64,000 nucleotides of DNA from Symbiodinium natans (Eukaryota; Sar; Dinophyceae; Suessiales; Symbiodiniaceae), in contig CAJNDS010002077.1 of the NCBI GenBank assembly GCA_905221605.1, positions 623,501 through 687,500 of the forward strand, in the 5' to 3' direction. This document shows, piece after piece, positions 36,785-45,335 of this stretch. The notes below the pieces were generated by a model. That model did no database searches and had not been told where the DNA came from. It saw nothing but the letters and a program-made list of their open reading frames with translations. The position numbers and the translations under genes are program-made. Position 1 is the stretch's first letter. Every line of letters starts with the position of its first letter.

Positions 36785-37657
36785 TCAGGAACTCCTGCCA
36801 AGTCTGGTGTGAGAAAGATGACAGTTGCCCTCGGATAGACCCGATGAAGTAAGCCCCGATCGGCCACGTATTGGCGCTTGACGGCAGGGCACTGTGGCAC
36901 GTTTGACGGTTGCTTGCTCCGGGTAGTGATACTGCTCCGAGGGCTCCTCCTCAACTTCTGCTTCTGATGCCATGGCGAGGAACTGGTAGCCAAGCATATC
37001 AACAAGGCGCTCAAGCGGCAGGGGAAGCCACATGTCTAACACAAGTTTCATCGTGGGACCAAGCTCGTGGTAGGGCTGTGGCAAGTCAGTCAGGTGAGGC
37101 TTGGCCTCCTGCAACAGGATGCCCGTGCAGTCACCTCGCAAGTCCATGATCCCCCGATTAGTCGCAGGCGGCAAGTTAAGAAATTTCTCCATATCCTGCC
37201 GGGTGACTTGCCGTCCCAGTACCGCTTTGACAAAAGCCTGGGAACGTTCCGGTAGCTGGACCGAGCCACAAGCGACGCCCATTAAGGACGCCCTGACAGC
37301 ACGGTCGAGCCGAGGATCCGCCAAACCGCAGATCCTCCTGGTCAACTCCTTGTGCACGTAATCCCTGGGTAAGCTGAAACAACTCCTCGCTGTCAACAAA
37401 GTGGCCGTTAGAAGTGGCCTCCACTGCCGAAGGTATTGGACCCCTCGCCGCCAAGCTCGGCCGGAAGATGCAAAGCTGGTCGTCCTGGTGGTGGACAAGA
37501 CTGAACGGCATGACCCCAGAATGTGTCGCAACATAGCCCGTGGCATGGCAATGCCCCCGAGGCGAGCCTCGATGGGGACGAAATCTCCTTTGCACAGGGG
37601 GCTTTGCTGGCGCTCGTGCCATGCAATGACCACTGCGGCACCTAAGCCCACATGCAA
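36785..37657 (-). CDS. 290-residue ORF of the unknown element, conserved with copy B
   Basis: The core (residues about 150-255) matches copy B at 49530-49900: VTRQDMEKFLNLPP versus VTRSDMENFLQVTP, then PTMKLVLDMWLP versus PTMQLVLDMWLP, then LERLVDMLGYQFLAMASEAE versus LERLIDMLGYQFLAMASEAE. In the last 34-codon block I counted 17 synonymous and 3 replacement differences, so the sequence was constrained as protein before the copies decayed. The function is unknown. Confidence 0.55.
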   Translation of the reverse strand: MHVGLGAAVVIAWHERQQSPLCKGDFVPIEARLGGIAMPRAMLRHILGSCRSVLSTTRTTSFASSGRAWRRGVQYLRQWRPLLTATLLTARSCFSLPRDYVHKELTRRICGLADPRLDRAVRASLMGVACGSVQLPERSQAFVKAVLGRQVTRQDMEKFLNLPPATNRGIMDLRGDCTGILLQEAKPHLTDLPQPYHELGPTMKLVLDMWLPLPLERLVDMLGYQFLAMASEAEVEEEPSEQYHYPEQATVKRATVPCRQAPIRGRSGLTSSGLSEGNCHLSHTRLGRSS

Positions 37658-37679
37658 AGCCGTTAAGGCTGCTGTGGCA

Positions 37680-38150
37680 TGTGCAAGTGTGCCAAGGCCG
37701 GCTTCATGATAAGGGCTGCTTCAACAGCGCTGATCCTGGCTCACTCCAGTGGATAAATGGCATCCTTCAATGTGTGGGTAGAAAGCCTTGGCCCAAACTT
37801 GGAGGGCCTGAGGAGGAGCAACAATGCGTGTGACGCGTGGCCACTAGACGAGAGCAGCAGCGTGAATGATACTGCATGAGACGGAAGCGGACGCGTTCTC
37901 GCCTCTACAGCAAACGACCCGTTAGGGCCTGGACGCTCTGTATGCGAGAAAACAGCAAACTGTGGCTTGCTCCGCAAAGCAGATCAAGTTGCTGTCAAAA
38001 GAGTAATCTAAACGCAAGAGGTGCTTGGAAAGTAGTGGTTCCGTCCGTTGCATCTGCCTCTGTGGGATAATCTCTGCCTGCATGGGCTTGGTCACTGTAA
38101 CGCCAGTTCCTGCAGTGGCAAGCGCGTGAGGCAGAAGCAAAGGCACAAAT
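37680..38150 (-). pseudogene. Upstream part of copy A, frame-broken
   Basis: LLLSSSGHASHALLLL at about 37830-37880 matches LLLSSSGNASHALLLL of copy B (about 50235-50285). VEAALIMKPALAHLHMP at about 37680-37735 matches VEAALTMAPALAHLHMP (about 50095-50150). The frame changes between them. The sequence runs up to about 200 bp short of the triplet array. Confidence 0.5.
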
Positions 38151-38360
38151 CCCCGGGCACAGAATGCAAAAAGTCAACTGACGGAAAAGATCAACAGAAG
38201 AAAACCATTGACATGTTTGTTAGCAAATGATCAATGCACCCCCCTGACTTTGAGCCCAAATCCATTCAAGCCGTCCAGCTTGGAGGGGGAGATGGCGGAA
38301 GGGAACGTTTCCGTTGGCCGGAGTGCAACCCAGGCCGCTCACTCGCTCGCTCACTCACTG

Positions 38361-38470
38361 CTAAAACTACTATTACCACTACAACCAGTACTACTACTAT
38401 TACTACTACTACTACTTACTACTACTATTATTACTATTATTATTACTACTATTACTATTACTACTATTAC

Positions 38471-38515
<45 letters not shown>

Positions 38516-38810
38516 GAAAACGACTACTACTACTCTACTACTACTGCTACTACTATTATTATTACTACTATTATTACTACTATTATTACTCTTACTTTTA
38601 CTTCTACTACTATTACTATTATTATTATTATTACTATTATTATTACTACTGCTACTACTGCTATTATTACTCGTACTACTACTCCTACTGCTACAGTTAT
38701 ACTGCTATTATTACTCTTATTACTCCTACGACTATTACTACTACTATTATTATTACTACTACTATTACTATTATTACTACTACTACTACTACTACTACTA
38801 TTACGACTAT

Positions 38811-38875
<65 letters not shown>

Positions 38876-38936
38876 TTACTGCTGCTCCTATTATTACTAC
38901 TACTATTACTACTATTACTACTACTACTACTACTAT

Positions 38937-39019
<83 letters not shown>

Positions 39020-39185
39020 TTACTACTACTACTACTCCTACTACTACTACTCCTGCGACTTCTGCGACGACTACGACGACGACTACGACTACGACTACGA
39101 CTACTACTACTACTACTACTGCTCTGCTACTACAACAACAACAACAACTACTACTACTACTACTACTACTTCTCGACTGCTACTG

Positions 39186-39280
<95 letters not shown>

Positions 39281-39321
39281 GCTACTGCTACTGCTACTAT
39301 TACTAGTACTACTGCTACTAT

Positions 39322-39358
<37 letters not shown>

Positions 39359-39421
39359 GCTTCTACTACTACTATTGCTATTACTACTACGACTACTGTT
39401 ATTACTGCGACTACTATTTTC
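38361..39421. repeat. Second large triplet microsatellite (TAC/TAT)n
   Basis: About 1.06 kb of CTA/TTA/CTG triplets with ATT-rich, CTT and CGA variants. It is preceded at 38335-38362 by GCCGCTCACTCGCTCGCTCACTCACTG and followed at 39426 by the 39-bp unit seen after the first array. The two frames of about 400 codons (poly-Leu, poly-Tyr, poly-Thr) are artefacts. It lies immediately upstream of the truncated copia element, where gag would be expected. Confidence 0.95.
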
Positions 39422-39425
39422 ATTT

Positions 39426-39464
39426 GAACGCTGAGCGAGCGGGCTCTGCTCATTGCGGGTGATT
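39426..39464 (+). repeat. 39-bp unit following the triplet array, copy 2
   Basis: GAACGCTGAGCGAGCGGGCT followed by CTGCTCATTGCGGGTGATT. It has two differences from 31662-31700. The part GCTGAGCGAGCGGGC resembles the reverse complement of CCGCTCACTCGCTCGCTCAC at the left edge of this array, so the array may be bounded by short inverted ends. Confidence 0.8.
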
Positions 39465-39824
39465 TGCACCGTCTGAGCACCGAAAATTGGGTTGGAGCTA
39501 ATGGTTAGGAGAGGTGAAACTGAATTCAACACTGAAAAGAAAGGTGAAACTTGACAGGATTTGAGATCTGGAGCGGAGTATGCTGACTGTGAATGCCAAC
39601 TTAGCGGTCAGTTGTGAGAAGGTCTGCTCCCCGTCGTCCTGATGTGTTTCACGCGTCCAGCAAACACGCACCAATCTAAGTTGGATCGCACCGGACGGCC
39701 GCCTCCCGTAGTGTCCATCTAGTGGCGTCCCACATGGATCACTGTGCAGAAAGGTAGAGGATCGTAGGAGAGCTGACTGAATAGCTTGTAGCCGACAGTT
39801 GCATGCTGGCTTGTCCATGGCTGT

Positions 39825-40721
39825 TTGGTTATGGATTACAAAACAGCTGAAAAAATGGTTTTGCATGCTGAAAGGCAGCGTGTATCTTGGTCCCATTCTC
39901 AATGGAGGAATGGAAGGGCGGACTGTGGAGTCGGTTCGTCGGATGCCACGTTGTTGCCGAAGCAGGGAGAAGGCCGAGGAGTATGCGTTCTACATGTGGC
40001 CAGGGTTTCTGACACCAATGAGTGTTCAGGAATGGGCATGTTGGACTCGGGAGCATCACATCCTCTCAGATCACTTCGTCCTGGTGAACAGCTTCCGCAG
40101 CAAAAGGTGTTGGTGTCTTTAGCTGTTGGATCTCGGGAGATGTGTATTACCCCAGGTGGGACCCTGGTAACTCCTGAAATGGTAGATCCACTAGTGCCAA
40201 TTGGCAAAGCGAGCGCCTTGGTTGGTCTCAGAGTTCAGTGGCGTGGTGGCAAGTGCACAGCCTCACATCCTGTTCTGGGGGAACTTCGCGTTCGTGATCT
40301 GAATGGGTGCCCTTGTTTGGAAAAGGAGGTGGCGCTTCAGATCATTGATGAAATGGATTGGTGCTCACCAAAGCAAGCTTTGAAGGTGGCACGTATGGTT
40401 CAAGGGTGTCCGAATACGGACAACGAGGTGGCTGTAAAAACGTCGTTGCAAAGCGCAGCGCGGACAGCGCCAGCGAACGAGGAGGAGTTCGTCCAGGCAT
40501 GCTGGAGATTTCTTCGGTGGTATTATGGGGATATACCAGAAAATATGCTGATGGAGCTGTTGCCACGTGGAGATATTGCGGCGTTGCCTTTCAACCGTCA
40601 TAAAAGGAGACGGCTGGCACGAGCAAAAAGGGTGGTGGTACACCTATTTTCGGGGAAACAAAAATGGCATTTTCAGTCGGGATGTGGAGGTACTGGAGCT
40701 GGATTTGACAAAAGGCGGTGA
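39825..40721 (+). CDS. Copia polyprotein part 1: aspartic protease and start of methyltransferase-like domain
   Basis: Residues 72-80 read MLDSGASHP, the retroviral-type aspartic protease active site (Asp codon 40044-40046). The following LVSLAVGSRE... VPIGKASALV is consistent with the protease fold of dinoflagellate copia elements. From about residue 268 the frame reads VVVHLFSGK. This has the shape of motif I (hydrophobic strand then F-x-G) of C5-cytosine methyltransferases. The frame is lost after about 40680 and continues one base out of register. The N-terminal 60 residues resemble no gag and probably include random sequence, so the start is arbitrary. Confidence 0.8.
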   Translation: MVMDYKTAEKMVLHAERQRVSWSHSQWRNGRADCGVGSSDATLLPKQGEGRGVCVLHVARVSDTNECSGMGMLDSGASHPLRSLRPGEQLPQQKVLVSLAVGSREMCITPGGTLVTPEMVDPLVPIGKASALVGLRVQWRGGKCTASHPVLGELRVRDLNGCPCLEKEVALQIIDEMDWCSPKQALKVARMVQGCPNTDNEVAVKTSLQSAARTAPANEEEFVQACWRFLRWYYGDIPENMLMELLPRGDIAALPFNRHKRRRLARAKRVVVHLFSGKQKWHFQSGCGGTGAGFDKRR

Positions 40722-40965
40722 CCTACATAATTCGAGCGTCTGGAAGTATCTTCTGCATCTGGCGGCTGAAGGAAAGGTGGTTGCTGTGGTTGGAGGACCT
40801 CCATGCAGGACAGTGTCAAGGTTGAGAGGTGAAGACGGTGGTCCACCTGTATTACGCCGACGCTGTGGGCCTGAACGGTTGGGGTTAAAAAGTCTTCCTT
40901 GGCCACATCAAGAATTAGCTCAAAAGGATGGTGTTTTACTTCTGAAGATGCTTTTTCCTATATGA
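40660..40965 (+). CDS. Copia polyprotein part 2: cytosine methyltransferase-like core
   Basis: This frame continues the domain begun at 40641. VLELDLTKGGDLH gives the acidic strand after motif I. A helix follows, then VVAVVGGPPCRTVSRLR, which has the layout of methyltransferase motif IV. The catalytic Cys would be codon 40804-40806. The frame breaks again at a T5 run (about 40951-40955) just after LLLKM and resumes as FFLYDV in the next frame. What is seen is the PPC motif and its spacing. The assignment to a methyltransferase fold is inference. Confidence 0.6.
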   Translation, partial: KNGIFSRDVEVLELDLTKGGDLHNSSVWKYLLHLAAEGKVVAVVGGPPCRTVSRLRGEDGGPPVLRRRCGPERLGLKSLPWPHQELAQKDGVLLLKMLFPI

Positions 40966-40966
40966 C

Positions 40967-43402
40967 GTGGCGGTGCATTCAAGGTGTGGAACTGCTGAAG
41001 TCATCAATGGGAGTTCTGTCTTCTTTGGCATGGAAAGCCCTGGGGACCCTGAACTCATAGGGAAAGATTTCTCTCAGAACGGCAAAACGGTCTTGAGTGC
41101 TGAGGATCTGGTGGATGGTTCTCAGGAAGGGTTCTCAAGTCCTACCTTCTGGAGTTGGCCAGAGGTGAAAAGCTTTTGTGAGCGTTATGGAATGTACGCT
41201 GCACATTTTGATCAAGGAGCGTTGGGACATGCTCTGGTGAAACCTACGACTTTCCTGGTGTCTGATATGGAACTATGGGAATCGTTGGAACAGGTTCGTG
41301 TGGTTGTTCCGTGGTCAGCAACATTCGCTTCTACCCTGGAAGAGCGTATTGGACAATCCTCCATATGGGCGCGATGGGCGTTTGGATTGGTTAAAAGAAT
41401 ACGTCACAGGTTGGCACAATGGTTGCATGAAAGCGATGCTGAACGGGAAGCTATGGTGTTAAAAAAGGAAGAACGAGAAAGGACGTTACGGAGGTTGACA
41501 GCTGAGGAGCGAGCTTTCCGTGACCATTGCCTAAGGGGGCATATTCCTTTCAGACGTGATTGTCAAATCTGTGTGTCTGCCGCTGGAAAAGAGCGTCGCC
41601 ATTTGAGGCGGAAGCATGGGGATGCCTACACGTTATCATTGGACTTGGCGGGTCCATACAAGTGTTCAAAGGATGCTCACCAGCAGAAGCCACGACACGC
41701 TGTTATTGGTGTGTATCAATTTCCAATGTTGGATCCCAATGTGGGTCGCCCTCCAGAAAAGGAGGAAGATGCGGATGAGGTGGAAGATCAGGTGGCAGAT
41801 GAAGGTGCTGGTGTCGGAGAATGGTTAGGCGATGCAGTCGCTAACTTCGAGGAGGAAGACTCTGCGCCGGTGGAACCTGCGCCGGTGGAACCTGCGCCAG
41901 TTCTGGAGGCAGAGGTGTTGAAAATCCAAGCTTCTGAAAAATCCTGGAAGGAACTGAAGGACCACTTGACCCAACCTGTCCGTATGATCAACTTCGTTAT
42001 GGTGGAGCCGATTGTGGACAAACAGCAAACAACTGTTTTGTCGGCGGTTCAAAGGATGATGGTGCGCTTGCAGAGACACGGGTATCCGGTGTTGAGAATC
42101 CACTCAGATCGAGCGGGGGAGTTTGTCAATGCACGCTTCCGGTCCTTTTGTGAAACTCGTCTGATATATAGGACCACTGGTGATCCTGGAGTCCCGCAAA
42201 CAAATGGGCGCGCTGAAGCATGTGTGGGTTTATTCAAACGTGGTGTCAGGTCGCTCTTAAAGGAGGCGCGACTCGGGCCGGCGTATTGGGCACTGGCTGC
42301 TCGCCATTGGTCAATGTTACGGTGGCAAAAAGCTGAAAGGGAGTTGGGGTTAAATCCTAAAGCATTGCTTCCCTTTGGTGCTCAGATTCAAGTCAAACGT
42401 CGTCCGTGGGAGTTGCTGGGTCCGGATGGAACAAAGAAAGGTCGGCAATGGGTCGATCGTACGCAGCCTGCGCTTCTTTTGGGTCCATGCGATGACCTAC
42501 CTGGTGGTTATTGGGTGGAAGCTCAAGGGACTGCAAAAGATCCGGATGAACTGGTGTTATTTCCCTGCACTACGATTTTTTCCAATATAAAGGAACCGCC
42601 TGAATTGGAGCTGGAAGGGGTGGTAGAAGAACAGGAGCCTTCTCCTCCAGAGCATCGTCTCAAGGGGAAAAAACCGGCGCTTCGGTTCGCTGATGAGGAA
42701 GGTCCTCCTTTACCTCCGCCTCGCGATCCTCCAGTTCGCCATCGGTTGATGGAGAAAAGCCCGGCCTCTTCACTGCGTGGTCATGTGGGCTCCTTGCGCT
42801 TGCTTCGCAAGCGGGGGGAGAGTCCGCCCTTAGAAATTTTCGAGGATGACATGCAGGGTCTGGGGGAGCTGGAAGAAAATGCAGATGTTGAGGACAATGT
42901 TCCTGGTGATGAGTATTGGCCGACTTGCTGTTCTCCTCATGAAAATGCTTATTTGGTCTGCAAAAGTGAGACTGCCGAGGATGGAACACAGTTGGAGAAA
43001 GAAGAGCAAAAAGCCAAGTCAATGTATGAAAGGTCTATGTATGATTACGTGGACTGTGAGGAGCTTTTGGAAGGGATTGTATACCCAAAGAGGGTGAATC
43101 GAAGAGGTGGTATCAACAATTGGTGCACAAGTACGCGAGCTCTGGTGTTGGGCCACTATACTCATGGCGGAGTGTGTGGTATTACAAAAGAGACTCATCG
43201 AAGGCCATGGCTATGTCGTTATCTGGCATCATTCGTGAGACACCACAATCCTGAAGCCAAATTTTCTGCTCTTCAGATCTCGTGCAATGCTCCGGTGTCA
43301 TTGCATAGGGATAGTCACAATGAAAAAATTGCTGCAATTATGTGTGTGGCTTTGGTGACTATAAAGATGGTCAGCTGTGGGTTGAGGATGAAAAGGTTTT
43401 AG
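40967..43402 (+). CDS. Copia polyprotein part 3: methyltransferase-like C-terminus, integrase, start of 2OG-Fe(II) oxygenase-like domain
   Basis: The start given is only a frame opening. Residues 20-30 read FFGMESPGDPE and about 80-97 read FDQGALGHALVKPTTF. These recall the ENP and CQYG...KPT(x)xxTN elements of phage Dcm-type methyltransferases. Residues about 186-205 hold the integrase zinc motif (HCLRGHIPFRRDCQIC). The catalytic triad is visible in SLDLAGPYK (about 41638), HSDRAGEF (about 42103) and NGRAEA (about 42205). An acidic, Pro-rich insertion (about 41745-41965, including a tandem PVEPA repeat) separates the first two Asp residues, which are normally about 60 apart. The last part (about 43100-43330) reads LVLGHYTHGGVCGITKETHR then ISCNAPVSLHRDSHNE. 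The HxD pair is at codons 43304-43312. The frame breaks at an A6 run near 43326. Confidence 0.85.
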   Translation: MAVHSRCGTAEVINGSSVFFGMESPGDPELIGKDFSQNGKTVLSAEDLVDGSQEGFSSPTFWSWPEVKSFCERYGMYAAHFDQGALGHALVKPTTFLVSDMELWESLEQVRVVVPWSATFASTLEERIGQSSIWARWAFGLVKRIRHRLAQWLHESDAEREAMVLKKEERERTLRRLTAEERAFRDHCLRGHIPFRRDCQICVSAAGKERRHLRRKHGDAYTLSLDLAGPYKCSKDAHQQKPRHAVIGVYQFPMLDPNVGRPPEKEEDADEVEDQVADEGAGVGEWLGDAVANFEEEDSAPVEPAPVEPAPVLEAEVLKIQASEKSWKELKDHLTQPVRMINFVMVEPIVDKQQTTVLSAVQRMMVRLQRHGYPVLRIHSDRAGEFVNARFRSFCETRLIYRTTGDPGVPQTNGRAEACVGLFKRGVRSLLKEARLGPAYWALAARHWSMLRWQKAERELGLNPKALLPFGAQIQVKRRPWELLGPDGTKKGRQWVDRTQPALLLGPCDDLPGGYWVEAQGTAKDPDELVLFPCTTIFSNIKEPPELELEGVVEEQEPSPPEHRLKGKKPALRFADEEGPPLPPPRDPPVRHRLMEKSPASSLRGHVGSLRLLRKRGESPPLEIFEDDMQGLGELEENADVEDNVPGDEYWPTCCSPHENAYLVCKSETAEDGTQLEKEEQKAKSMYERSMYDYVDCEELLEGIVYPKRVNRRGGINNWCTSTRALVLGHYTHGGVCGITKETHRRPWLCRYLASFVRHHNPEAKFSALQISCNAPVSLHRDSHNEKIAAIMCVALVTIKMVSCGLRMKRF

Positions 43403-45171
43403 AGGAAGGAGCTGAAGTGGTGGAGCAATCCTATGGGAAGAAAGTCTTACCTGGAAAATTGGTCGATATCCACTGGAACTTCATGTCGTTCTTTCCGAGA
43501 AAACTGCATGGTCCTATGCCTTGGAAAGGGAACAGGGTATCCTTGACAGGGTACACACCTGTTTTTATGGAGCGTTTGAGCTACAAGGATAGGTGCTATC
43601 TTCTCCAATGCAAGTTTCCTCTTCCGGAACCACAAGCTGAAGAAGGTGAAAAAAGGAAGTGGTTAAAAATGACGTTGAAAGAGACCTCGCTGGACGACCT
43701 TGCAGAGGAAGTCGACTACACTGTGTTCGAAGCGCATCAATGGGCTCTAGAGGAGCATTTGAGTATTCGACGCCTAATTGCTGAACAGGAATGTTGCATT
43801 TTGGACGAGTTCCATGGATCGGCCAATGAGTCGAATGAGGAAAAAGGATCAGAAACTAGAGAATGGCTGGTTAAAGCAAAAAGGGCTGAGGAACAGCTCT
43901 CGAAGTTTTTGGTCAAAGCAGCTCAAGTTCAGCAAATGGTACAAGAAAATACCGCGCTTGAGGCAGCAGAGGAGGTTGAGTTCCTGCAAACAAAAACAAT
44001 CCCTACACAAGAAGCCATGCAAGAGCTGGAAAAGTGGAGGGAATCATTGTCGGACGAGGTGACGTCTTTGGTGAAAGAGTTGGAGGTGGTGGAACCAACA
44101 ACTCAAGAAAAGCTGGACAAATTGGCGGAAGAGCCTAATGCACCGGTGATTGAGTACGTTCCCAGTCTGGTGGTGTTTACCCGGAAGCAAGGGACAGGGA
44201 GGCGACGTGCCCGTATCTGTGCATGTGGAAACTTTATTTCGTCAACGGCAGCTACAGAGTATGAAGGGCCGAGGTCCCTCAGTCGTCACTCGCTGTACGC
44301 TCCTGGTTTAGATTCAACTACATTCAGGTGTCAAGTGAGGCACGCAGCATATATGGTGTGGATCATCGCTGGTTTAGACATTTCCAAAGCTTTTCTGACG
44401 GCGCCGATGAATAAGGCACAAAGAGAAGGGCGTTTGGTGGTGGTGCAGCCCCCAAGGGCAGCGGTGAAATTGGGTCTTTGCACAAAGGAGGAGCGGTGGA
44501 TTGTGAGAAAGGCCTTTTACGGTTTGGCCGAAAGTCCTGCAGCATGGGTGGAGTGGCGAGACCAACGTCTTCAAGGTATGTCTTGGGTGTCAAAGGATGG
44601 ACAAGCAATGAGCTTTCAGAGGTCCAATGCAGACCCAAGTCTGTTCCTTATTATGGCACAAGAAAAACCAGCAGGTGCAAGCAAGTTGGTAGGGACAATG
44701 GGTCTTTACGTGGATGATTTTTTGATGGCTGGGACTATGACAGTGCTCCGGGAAGCCTTGGAACAGATCAGGAAGGAGTGGAAAACTTCTGAACCCGAGT
44801 TCTGTGGTCCAGGTTGTGGTGATGGATTCCTGAAGTTTTTGGGTGTCCAAATCTGGTATCGCAATGGCAGCTTCTTTCTCAACCAGGAGGACTTCGTGAG
44901 AGATTTGCTGAACCGACGAGGGTATCAGATTGATGAAACTGGAAAAGGTAGTAACCTGCCAATGGTAAAAGAAACTCCAGGTGAAGAAGAGGAAGTAGAT
45001 ATTCCTTCCTTGCGAGCGGCTCAAGGTGCCGTAGGGGAGTTCCTCTGGGTGGCAATCAAAACTCGACCTGATTTGGCGTTCTGCACAAGCCAGTTGTCTT
45101 TGTGGACATCCCGAAGGTGGTTAAAAAGGCTGAGGAGGTTTTTCGATACCTTGCTGCAACTCCAACGTTAG
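43342..45171 (+). CDS. Copia polyprotein part 4: end of oxygenase-like domain, coiled coil, reverse transcriptase
   Basis: The first 75 residues continue the dioxygenase-like fold: GDYKDGQLWVED, then PGKLVDIHWN, then LHGPMPWKGNRVSLTGY. The distal His is codon 43507-43509 and the Arg is 43534-43536. A charged linker (about residues 100-275) is predicted coiled coil from its Glu/Lys heptads. The RVT_2 reverse transcriptase follows with GLDISKAFLTAP (Asp codon 44377-44379), RKAFYGLAESPAAW and the catalytic LYVDDFLMAG (Asp-Asp codons 44713-44718). The frame ends early at 45171. The correct continuation is one base out of register from about 45105. Confidence 0.93.
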   Translation: MCGFGDYKDGQLWVEDEKVLEEGAEVVEQSYGKKVLPGKLVDIHWNFMSFFPRKLHGPMPWKGNRVSLTGYTPVFMERLSYKDRCYLLQCKFPLPEPQAEEGEKRKWLKMTLKETSLDDLAEEVDYTVFEAHQWALEEHLSIRRLIAEQECCILDEFHGSANESNEEKGSETREWLVKAKRAEEQLSKFLVKAAQVQQMVQENTALEAAEEVEFLQTKTIPTQEAMQELEKWRESLSDEVTSLVKELEVVEPTTQEKLDKLAEEPNAPVIEYVPSLVVFTRKQGTGRRRARICACGNFISSTAATEYEGPRSLSRHSLYAPGLDSTTFRCQVRHAAYMVWIIAGLDISKAFLTAPMNKAQREGRLVVVQPPRAAVKLGLCTKEERWIVRKAFYGLAESPAAWVEWRDQRLQGMSWVSKDGQAMSFQRSNADPSLFLIMAQEKPAGASKLVGTMGLYVDDFLMAGTMTVLREALEQIRKEWKTSEPEFCGPGCGDGFLKFLGVQIWYRNGSFFLNQEDFVRDLLNRRGYQIDETGKGSNLPMVKETPGEEEEVDIPSLRAAQGAVGEFLWVAIKTRPDLAFCTSQLSLWTSRRWLKRLRRFFDTLLQLQR

Positions 45172-45335
45172 GCCTGACGTTCGGAGCAATCGCAACATGC
45201 GAAAAAGAAAGGAATGAGGTGTTGCGTTATGGACGAGGCGTCAAGGTGGTGGAGTCCTATGCGGCAGCTTTGCGGCAGGTGAAAATGAAAAGAGCCACTC
45301 AGGAGCGGTGGTGGTGTGGGGTGACTGTCCAGTGA
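45102..45335 (+). CDS. Copia polyprotein part 5: RT-RNase H connection
   Basis: This frame continues part 4 with PKVVKKAEEVFRYLAATPTL, the usual helix before RNase H. It runs to SYAAA at about 45255, where the family normally has an Asp (YADAS-like). Here Ala replaces it and the frame shifts, so the first RNase H catalytic residue appears lost. Confidence 0.7.
   Translation: MDIPKVVKKAEEVFRYLAATPTLGLTFGAIATCEKERNEVLRYGRGVKVVESYAAALRQVKMKRATQERWWCGVTVQ

Larger units (their letters stand above)
33083..38150 (-). mobile_element. Unidentified coding element, copy A (minus strand)
   Basis: About 5 kb of minus-strand DNA is covered by long but frameshifted frames that read in order 38150 to 33083. 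Segments match the second copy at 48790-51130 in the same order and orientation. Examples are the block LERLVDMLGYQFLAMASEAE at about 37015, GTALLVTLSEGSRDTTYPGV at about 36730, GPWKKGQG near 36260 and KPKQAETVMQAAGLKAIV near 36150. No reverse transcriptase, integrase, transposase, helicase or nuclease motif is visible. The repeated occurrence, the frame decay and the microsatellite at one end suggest a mobile element or an expanded gene family. Termini are not defined. Confidence 0.6.

Noticed and set aside
38208-39434. Frames of about 400 codons rich in Leu, Tyr and Thr
   Set aside because: They are translations of the TAC/TAT triplet microsatellite in successive phases, with no non-repeat protein sequence of note.
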